NCBI GenBank assembly: GCA_034678405.1
Contig: JAXDBW010000018.1
Location: forward strand, 1 to 8,117
Reading direction: 5' to 3'
DNA length: 8,117 nucleotides
Source of the DNA: JAXDBW01 sp034678405
Lineage (GTDB): Bacteria; Patescibacteriota; Patescibacteriia; UBA10025; JAHIVO01
Every line of letters begins with the position of its first letter. Position 1 is the stretch's first letter. Positions 1 through 5,409 of the stretch are shown piece by piece. The translations under genes and the position numbers were made by a program. The notes under the pieces are model-generated. The model saw nothing but the letters and a program-made list of their open reading frames with translations. It did no database searches and was not told the DNA's origin.

Positions 1-1161
1 TATGGTAATGATGTAGAGTTTTATAATAACAGCGGGGGGCGCAGTGTCACTGCTGCCAGCGGGACCTATGTCATCAGCGGCGATCTGATCCAGACCTGTG
101 TCGCCTGCGGTGGTCTGACTGGAGATTTCAATACAAACGATCCCGATGTTACCATCGCGGGCGGAGTATCGATTGCCTCGAATTCCACACTCTCAGCTCC
201 GCCGACCGGCACGTTTAGTGTCGGAGGTAACTGGGCCAATAGCGGTAACTTCACGGACAATGGGGGTACGGTGACACTCAACGGGACGGGTCAGCAGACG
301 CTCTCCGGACAGATGACCGGCGCGAGTGATGATTTCAGTAATCTGATCGTCACCAATGCCGGCGTAACTGATCCGGACATCATCTTTTCCGCCGGGGCGG
401 ACGTGACCGGAACATTTACGGCGAGTACGGCCAGCAGTCAGCTGCAGTTCCTGGCCGGCGGGACCTATACGTTCAATAATGTCGTACTTAATGGCCAGGC
501 TGAGGGGACCCGAGTCTACCTCCGCTCATCCTCGACTGGGACCCAGTGGAACCTCGTGAGTGCGGGCACACAGTCCGTGTCGAATACCAATGTACGCGAT
601 TCAAATGCCTGTGGTGGTGACACCATCGACGCGACCGATGGGACAAACTTCGACGCGACGCATAACGACTGCTGGGATTTCAATACAATTACCTTTACGA
701 TTTCCGATACATCTATCGGATTTGGGACACTGAGCGCGACAGCTACCCGATACGCCACAGGTGACGGCACGGGATCCGGGACTGAGACAGAGGCGCACAC
801 CCTCGTGGCAGCCACTAATGCTGACAACGGCTATTCCATCATGATTAATGGCAATACGCTGACCAATGGCCTCAGCGATACGATCGACTACATCGGCGGA
901 TCGAATACCGCTCCGTCGACTGGTACCGAACAGTTTGGCATCCGTCTCACGGCCAGCGGGGGATCGGGAACGGTCAGCGCTCCCTATGCTGCCGCGGGAT
1001 TTGCGTACGACTTGCTCAACTTCCCGGATATCATTGCTTCGTCGCCGGGGCCGAGTACGGCTACGACGTACTCTATCAGATATATGTCAAATATCAGCTC
1101 ACTTACTGAGCCAGGCAGCTATTCGGCTGATATGACCTATGTTATGATTCCGAATTTTTAG
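1..1161 (+). CDS. Large surface protein, 3' part, with WxL-like C-terminal domain (5'-truncated by window)
   Basis: The frame is open from base 1 to the TAG at 1159-1161, giving 386 visible codons. The true start lies upstream, so an internal GTG at 271 should not be taken as the start. Codons 1-225 are Gly/Thr/Asn/Ser-rich beta-type sequence. They include a unit at codons 70-103 (GTFSVGGNWANSGNF, then a short strand and a GTGQQTLSG end) of the kind repeated in very large CPR surface proteins, probably a beta-solenoid. Cysteines sit at codons 33, 36, 204 and 224. Codons 230-386 form a separate domain starting ITFTISDTSIGFG and ending in a GSYSADMTY strand. It aligns without gaps, at roughly two thirds identity by eye, to the C-terminus of the protein at 1266-2297. 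The spacing of an FG-type N-terminal strand, a GYSI strand and a final (A/P)G(T/S)Y-x3-(L/M)TY strand recalls the WxL wall-binding domain, with Tyr in place of the last Trp; that assignment is inference. No LPXTG signal or C-terminal membrane helix is present. Confidence 0.85.
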   Translation, partial: YGNDVEFYNNSGGRSVTAASGTYVISGDLIQTCVACGGLTGDFNTNDPDVTIAGGVSIASNSTLSAPPTGTFSVGGNWANSGNFTDNGGTVTLNGTGQQTLSGQMTGASDDFSNLIVTNAGVTDPDIIFSAGADVTGTFTASTASSQLQFLAGGTYTFNNVVLNGQAEGTRVYLRSSSTGTQWNLVSAGTQSVSNTNVRDSNACGGDTIDATDGTNFDATHNDCWDFNTITFTISDTSIGFGTLSATATRYATGDGTGSGTETEAHTLVAATNADNGYSIMINGNTLTNGLSDTIDYIGGSNTAPSTGTEQFGIRLTASGGSGTVSAPYAAAGFAYDLLNFPDIIASSPGPSTATTYSIRYMSNISSLTEPGSYSADMTYVMIPNF

Positions 1162-1190
1162 GAATAATAGCTATTAATATGTGTATAAAA

Positions 1191-1219
1191 TTGACTTTTG
1201 AGAAAAACTGTGATATAGT
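1191..1219 (+). promoter_or_regulatory. Sigma-70-type promoter with extended -10 box
   Basis: TTGACT at 1191-1196 is followed by a 17-nt spacer and TATAGT at 1214-1219. A TGA directly before the hexamer supplies the TGn extended -10 element. Transcription would start near 1226, leaving a leader of about 40 nt before the ATG at 1266. The site lies in the only sizeable AT-rich gap between protein genes, 30 nt after the stop of the upstream gene. It therefore probably drives the 1266-2297 gene and the tightly spaced genes behind it. Confidence 0.8.
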
Positions 1220-1238
1220 ATATGATATAAAAGTCACT

Positions 1239-1247
1239 GGAGGTGAT
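1239..1247 (+). promoter_or_regulatory. Strong Shine-Dalgarno, unusually far from start
   Basis: GGAGGTGAT at 1239-1247 matches the 16S rRNA 3' end very well, but 18 nt separate it from the ATG at 1266 and 24 nt from the ATG at 1272. The reading frame is closed by TAA at 1248-1250, and the codons between it and 1266 (CAA TAT TTA GGT TCA) include no usable start, so the start cannot be moved closer. A weaker TAGG at 1258-1261 may contribute for the 1272 ATG. Confidence 0.6.
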
Positions 1248-1265
1248 TAACAATATTTAGGTTCA

Positions 1266-2297
1266 ATGTCTATGAAGAAGTTCAAAAAATTATCAATCAT
1301 CATGCTGGCGGCACTGGTCATCGTGGCCATCGGGACTCCCCGGGCGACACTCCACGCTGCCGCTTTGACGAGCATGAGCGATACGATGACCCGGCTCCAG
1401 ATATCGACGGACTCGGATCATACGATCGCCTTTACGACGGCTACTACGTTAAGCGCGGCTGATACAATCAAGATTCAGTTTGATCCGACCGGCGACGCTT
1501 TCGTCCTGAAGGGGACGCTGGACTATGCGGATATGACCGGCACGGGTTTCACGGTGGTAAATGCTTGTGGTGTCGGTGGTGATGAGGTAACCGCAGCGGT
1601 CGACACCTCTGCTCCAGATGAAAATATCACCCTGACGGTATGTGCTGGTGACACGGTGGCTGCTGGAGCACTCCAGCTCGACATCGCCAACGGCGAAATC
1701 ACCAATCCATCCAGTGCCGATACCTATGAAATTGATATTACGACTTCGAGCGATTCTGGCGCTCTGTCAGTCGTCATTGTCAATGATGATACAGTGACAG
1801 TCGATGCGACCGTTGATCCATCACTGACCTTTAGCATCACTGATACGGCTATTGGTTTTGGTTCACTGAGCTCGACAGCCGCTCGATTTGCCACGGGTGA
1901 TGGGACTGGCTCGGCTACCGAGACAGGAGCGCACGATCTCGTCGCTGGCACAAACGCCACGGGTGGATATTCGATCACACTCAATGGTGCCACTCTCACC
2001 TCGGGCGCCGCTGATACGATTACCGCTATCGGCGGGACGAATTCCGCTTCATCAGTGGGGAGTGAGCAGTTTGGCGTCCGGTATACTGCTTCGGGCGGCA
2101 GCGGCACAGTCAGCGCCCCGTATGCCGCGGCTGGCTATGCATTTGATACTGCAAACTTTCCGGATGAAATTGCCTCGGTCAGCGGCCCCTCAGCGGACAC
2201 GACCTACTCTGCTCGATATATCGCCAATATCGCCTCAAACACTGAGGCTGGCACCTATACTGCGGATCTAACCTACATCGCGACTGCAACGTTCTAG
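1266..2297 (+). CDS. Secreted protein with N-terminal beta domain and WxL-like C-terminal domain
   Basis: This 343-residue secreted protein has a basic N-terminus (MSMKKFKK), a hydrophobic core and a likely signal peptidase site after LHA near residue 31. Residues about 33-184 form one beta-rich domain starting SMSDTMTRLQ, with two cysteines (101 and 126) that could form a disulfide. Residues 187-343 are a 157-residue domain paralogous, without gaps, to the C-terminus of the upstream protein, including the identical run TASGGSGTVSAPYAAAG. Its layout resembles the WxL domain of Firmicutes surface proteins, but the final motif is LTY where those have LTW. There is no membrane anchor and no LPXTG, so retention must be non-covalent or the protein is released. 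It has its own strong promoter and a good Shine-Dalgarno, which fits an abundant surface protein (inference). The start could be Met1 or Met3 (1272). Exact function is unknown. Confidence 0.88.
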   Translation: MSMKKFKKLSIIMLAALVIVAIGTPRATLHAAALTSMSDTMTRLQISTDSDHTIAFTTATTLSAADTIKIQFDPTGDAFVLKGTLDYADMTGTGFTVVNACGVGGDEVTAAVDTSAPDENITLTVCAGDTVAAGALQLDIANGEITNPSSADTYEIDITTSSDSGALSVVIVNDDTVTVDATVDPSLTFSITDTAIGFGSLSSTAARFATGDGTGSATETGAHDLVAGTNATGGYSITLNGATLTSGAADTITAIGGTNSASSVGSEQFGVRYTASGGSGTVSAPYAAAGYAFDTANFPDEIASVSGPSADTTYSARYIANIASNTEAGTYTADLTYIATATF

Positions 2298-2333
2298 TTA
2301 GCATCCTCACATAAATAAACCTATTAAAAAAAT

Positions 2334-2340
2334 AAGGGGG
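2334..2340 (+). promoter_or_regulatory. Ribosome binding site
   Basis: AAGGGGG lies 6 nt before the ATG at 2347, with a further AAGGA between them. This is the best-placed ribosome site in the window and fixes the start of the DUF916-like gene. The rest of the 49-nt gap after the upstream stop (2298-2346) is AT-rich. I see neither a terminator nor a clear promoter there, so read-through from the 1191 promoter is likely. Confidence 0.65.
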
Positions 2341-2346
2341 AAGGAT

Positions 2347-3384
2347 ATGTATAAAAAACTGATACTGGGCGTGTGCTTCGTAGTTGCAGGGTTATTTCTC
2401 GTGGCTGCCAGTGACGTGCATGCCATCACGATTATTCCACCGTCGCTCGAGTTTGAAGCGCCGCCGGGGCAAACGTATGAGACGACCGTCAAGTTATTTA
2501 ATGAAACTGATCAGACCGTCATCCTGTATTCCGAAGCCACGAACTTTGGGGCTGCTGGCGAGACAGGCCGACCATCCTATCGGTTTGATGCCGAGCCCGA
2601 GGGTCTCAGCTCATGGATCACTGTCGAGCCGGGTCCCTATACACTCGATCCCGGCGCTCGCGTAACCGTCCCGATAACTATCGCGCCTCCGGCAGATGCT
2701 GAACCGGGTGGACACTATGCGGCACTGTTTTTCTCTGATCAGCCAAAAGATGCGGAGCAGGGCGGGGCTGTCGCCGTCGGATCGAAGATTGGCATCCTCC
2801 TCCTGGCGCGGGTCCCCGGCGATGTGACTGAGGCCGGCGCGATCAAAGAGTTTTATCTCGAAGACAAACCGACATCAGTCAATCGACTGCCGATCACTTT
2901 TGTGACGCGCTATGAGAATACTGGCAACGTCCATCTCCGACCGACTGGCATGATTGAGGTACAGAATATGTTTGGCAGCTCAGTAGCTTCAATCGACTTT
3001 AATCCCTCAAATGGTGCCACGCTTCCAAACACTATCCGCAAATACGATACGGTATGGCAAAAAGGTACTGTCGACGAGAGTGGCGGCTTCTGGACCGAGT
3101 TTAAAAACGAACGGAACAATTTCGCGATTGGCCGATACACTGCCACCGTCAGTCTGGAGGCAGGGGTTGATACAATCATTTCAGATAGCGCTGCAGTTAC
3201 ATTTTGGGTAGTGCCGTGGCGGGTGATGATTGTCTGGGGTATCGGCGTCATCATTATTCTCTTCATTCTCTGGTTCCTGATCAAACGCTACAACAAATGG
3301 GTTGTCGCCAAGGCAATGAGTCAATCCGCCGCTCCATCTCAACCAAAAAAAAAGGACGAGAAGCAAACGACGGATAATAAGTAA
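2347..3384 (+). CDS. DUF916-like (WxL-interacting protein type) membrane-anchored surface protein
   Basis: This 345-residue protein has a signal peptide (MYKKLILGVC, cleavage after VHA at about 26), two extracellular Ig-like beta domains, one membrane helix at about 293-312 and a lysine-rich cytoplasmic tail. The first domain (27-135) runs from IPPSLEFEAPPGQTYETTVKL through SSWITVEP and DPGARVTVPITI to PGGHYAALFF. This is the strand order and wording of DUF916 (WxLIP peptidoglycan-binding domain). The second domain (about 140-288), with RYENTGNVHLRPTGMIEV, resembles the partner domain of that family. In Firmicutes such proteins sit in clusters with WxL proteins and help hold them at the wall. 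Here it directly follows two genes with WxL-like C-terminal domains, which supports the reading. The mature part has no cysteine. Another possibility is a generic CPR Ig-like membrane protein with only fold-level similarity. Confidence 0.85.
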   Translation: MYKKLILGVCFVVAGLFLVAASDVHAITIIPPSLEFEAPPGQTYETTVKLFNETDQTVILYSEATNFGAAGETGRPSYRFDAEPEGLSSWITVEPGPYTLDPGARVTVPITIAPPADAEPGGHYAALFFSDQPKDAEQGGAVAVGSKIGILLLARVPGDVTEAGAIKEFYLEDKPTSVNRLPITFVTRYENTGNVHLRPTGMIEVQNMFGSSVASIDFNPSNGATLPNTIRKYDTVWQKGTVDESGGFWTEFKNERNNFAIGRYTATVSLEAGVDTIISDSAAVTFWVVPWRVMIVWGIGVIIILFILWFLIKRYNKWVVAKAMSQSAAPSQPKKKDEKQTTDNK

Positions 3385-3390
3385 TTATTA
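3375..3390 (+). repeat. Small AT hairpin over a stop codon, GTAA loop
   Basis: TAATAA at 3375-3380 and TTATTA at 3385-3390 pair over 6 bp and enclose GTAA, which in RNA is a GNRA-class tetraloop. The element covers the stop codon of the DUF916-like gene (3382-3384) and ends 5 nt before the GTG start of the dockerin gene. The stem is all A-U and weak, with no T-tract, so it is not a terminator. A role in coupling translation of the two genes is only a possibility. Confidence 0.3.
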
Positions 3391-3395
3391 CCACC

Positions 3396-4256
3396 GTGCT
3401 GGTACTCCGGTATGTCTTCCAGTACGGGGCCCTCGCGCTCATTGCCGTCTGGCTCTTGAGCGCGAATTTGGTTTCGGCCATTGATGTCACCGTCTCCGGC
3501 GTCGTCGAGGCGCCTACTCCGGAAACGCCCGATACGATCATTCAATTCAGCGGGTGGGCGTATCCGAACGCCACGGTGACCCTCCGCCAGGACGGCACGA
3601 TACTCACGACGACGACCGCATCGAGTACCGCGGCGTTTTCGACCAGCAACATCGTAACACCCGGTACCCATACGTATACACTGGTCGCGACTGACGGCTC
3701 GGGGCGTACGAGCAGTACTGCGTCATTTACCATTACCTTGAGTGAGGGAGCGACCATCGGGGTGAGCAATGTCTTTCTCAGTCCATCAGTCGTAGCCACG
3801 ACGACGAGCATCGATACTGATGAGTCATCTACGCTCCAGGGTACGAGCCGACCAAATAGTACGATCACCATCTATGTTACTTCGACGGCTATCGGCGGGG
3901 GCTCGACCAATCGGCAATTCACTACCACGAGTAGCGCTGTGGGCGCGTGGAGTCGGGCATTTACCGGGGCTGAGCTCGGTGTCGGATCACACGATATCCG
4001 GACTCGTGCCACGAGTGGCAGTCAGACCTCCGAGTATAGCCCGACCGTGACTGTCGCGGTGAATCAGGTTGATCTGTGTTCGACTTCGACCCCAGGTGAT
4101 ATCAACTGTGATGGAAGCGTTGATCTCGTTGACTTCAGCATTCTCCTTTTTTATTGGCAGGTGACAAATCCCGCAAACGCACGAGCTGATATCAATGCTG
4201 ATACGACAGTCAATGTAACTGATTTCAGTATCTTACTCTACTATTGGACGGGATAA
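3396..4256 (+). CDS. Secreted Ig-like protein with C-terminal dockerin
   Basis: This 286-residue protein has a signal peptide (hydrophobic about 11-27, cleavage after VSA at 28), two Thr/Ser-rich Ig-like domains (about 29-115 and 116-224) and a type I-like dockerin at 228-286. The dockerin has two calcium loops of the pattern DxNxDGxVxxxD. Loop one has D235, N237, D239, G240, V242 and D246. Loop two has D265, N267, D269, V272 and D276, with Thr270 where Gly is usual. Each loop is followed by FSILL and an aromatic YW end, and the protein stops two residues later. C228 and C238 are the only cysteines and flank the first loop. Dockerins bind cohesins, and the next two genes encode cohesins. There is no membrane anchor. 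The start is a GTG 11 nt after the upstream stop with no clear Shine-Dalgarno. It is chosen because the frame is closed at 3378-3380, no nearer ATG exists, and it gives a proper signal peptide. No catalytic domain is visible, so it looks like an adhesive or structural subunit. Confidence 0.88.
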   Translation: MLVLRYVFQYGALALIAVWLLSANLVSAIDVTVSGVVEAPTPETPDTIIQFSGWAYPNATVTLRQDGTILTTTTASSTAAFSTSNIVTPGTHTYTLVATDGSGRTSSTASFTITLSEGATIGVSNVFLSPSVVATTTSIDTDESSTLQGTSRPNSTITIYVTSTAIGGGSTNRQFTTTSSAVGAWSRAFTGAELGVGSHDIRTRATSGSQTSEYSPTVTVAVNQVDLCSTSTPGDINCDGSVDLVDFSILLFYWQVTNPANARADINADTTVNVTDFSILLYYWTG

Positions 4257-4257
4257 T

Positions 4258-5409
4258 ATGAGCATCCGACGAAACATACTCGTAGTGGGCATCGTCATAG
4301 TCGCTGGCTTCGTGATCAGCGCGCTCCCAGTTCGAGCTGTCGTGATGAGCCCAAGTCCCCAGACCGAGACGGTTAGCGTTGATTCGACATTCCCCGTCGA
4401 GATCCGTCTCGACAGTGAGCAAGAGTTTATCAATGTCGTCCAGGCGGTTATCACGTATCCGACTGATCTGCTCAGCGTCCAATCTATAGAATGGGGCGAC
4501 TCATTCCTCACGATGTGGGTGCAGCAGCCGACCGTAGTGGAGTCGAGTGGCATGATTACTCTGACTGGTGGTAAGCCAAACGGAACGCTTGTGGTCGATA
4601 GTCCAGTCGTCACCATTACGTTCCGTGCCCGGACGCTCGGTACTGCGACGGTGCACATTGATCGTGAAGCCTCGAGTGTCCATCTCAATGACGGCAATGG
4701 TACTGATACGGATCTTACCACCATTGATGGGACCTATGACATAGCAAATGCGTCTCCGTATGCGCTTGATATTTCGTCGCCCACTCACCCCGACCAGGAT
4801 GCCTGGTATCCGCAGGACACATTTATTGCTGAGTGGCAGCCGCGGGGGAGCGCTTTCTACAGCTATACGCTGGGAGCAAGTCCCGCGGATCAGCCTGATG
4901 AATTTGTCGACGACCCTCAGGACCAAGCTGTCTATAGTGGCCTCGCTGATGGAGTGCACTACTTCGTGCTCAATGAAAAACTACCAAATGATGTTTGGGA
5001 AACGGTTGGCGCACGCCGCGTCAAGGTGGATACCACCCCACCCCTGCCGATCTCGGCAATAGTGAGTCGTGATGGCAATACCGTCGGCGGGAGATATTTC
5101 CTTAGTTTCAATACATATGATGCGACATCTGGTGTGGATCACTACGAGGTAGTCGAGGGGAGTCAGTTGGTTTCACCAGCGAGGAGCCCCTATCTCCTGA
5201 CCGACCAAGCCAATCCACAAAAGATCGTTGTCCGTGCCTTTGACCGAGCTGGCAATAAGCAGGAAACAATCATTGATCATACCGGGAATGGTCGGGTAGC
5301 AGACGAGGGGTTTGATACAAATATTTTACTCCTGACAGGTATCAGTATCGGCATTATCGCCCTGGTGCTCGGGGGGTATATGATTCGTCAGCGTAAGAAA
5401 CGCATATGA
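4258..5409 (+). CDS. Membrane-anchored cohesin-domain protein
   Basis: This 383-residue protein has a signal peptide (MSIRRN, cleavage after VRA at 27), a cohesin domain (about 28-162), two Ig/fibronectin-like domains (about 173-259 and 263-345), and one C-terminal membrane helix (356-376) followed by RQRKKRI, which places the C-terminus in the cytoplasm. The cohesin reading rests on the pattern of a VSVDSTFPVEIRLDS strand, VVQAVITYPTDLLSVQSI, an SSGMITLTGG strand and VVTITFRA. These are standard for cohesins, which bind dockerins. The Ig part opens with THPDQDAWY at 176-184, a motif repeated at the same position in the next protein. The gene starts 1 nt after the TAA of the dockerin gene, so the two are probably translationally coupled; only a weak GGA precedes the ATG. 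There are no cysteines. The likely role is to hold the dockerin protein, or other dockerin proteins, at the cell surface. The TGA stop lies inside the next gene's start. Confidence 0.9.
   Translation: MSIRRNILVVGIVIVAGFVISALPVRAVVMSPSPQTETVSVDSTFPVEIRLDSEQEFINVVQAVITYPTDLLSVQSIEWGDSFLTMWVQQPTVVESSGMITLTGGKPNGTLVVDSPVVTITFRARTLGTATVHIDREASSVHLNDGNGTDTDLTTIDGTYDIANASPYALDISSPTHPDQDAWYPQDTFIAEWQPRGSAFYSYTLGASPADQPDEFVDDPQDQAVYSGLADGVHYFVLNEKLPNDVWETVGARRVKVDTTPPLPISAIVSRDGNTVGGRYFLSFNTYDATSGVDHYEVVEGSQLVSPARSPYLLTDQANPQKIVVRAFDRAGNKQETIIDHTGNGRVADEGFDTNILLLTGISIGIIALVLGGYMIRQRKKRI

Noticed and set aside
516..827. Minus-strand open frame of about 100 codons, and a similar one at 1724-2107
   Set aside because: They lie antisense to the two paralogous WxL-like domains, at matching places, and follow from the codon pattern of the sense genes. 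No ribosome site or recognisable protein features.
271..1161. Complete gene starting at the GTG at 271
   Set aside because: The frame is open back to base 1 with the same style of surface sequence, and 271 falls in the middle of a repeat-type unit. It is a truncated larger gene.
1165..1176. Palindrome TAATAGCTATTA as a terminator of the first gene
   Set aside because: The stem is almost all A/T, has no loop and no following T-tract. It is kept only as a possible operator near the promoter.
4233..4959. Long minus-strand open frames antisense to the cohesin gene
   Set aside because: The sense strand has a signal peptide, cohesin and membrane anchor; the antisense translations show no domain character.
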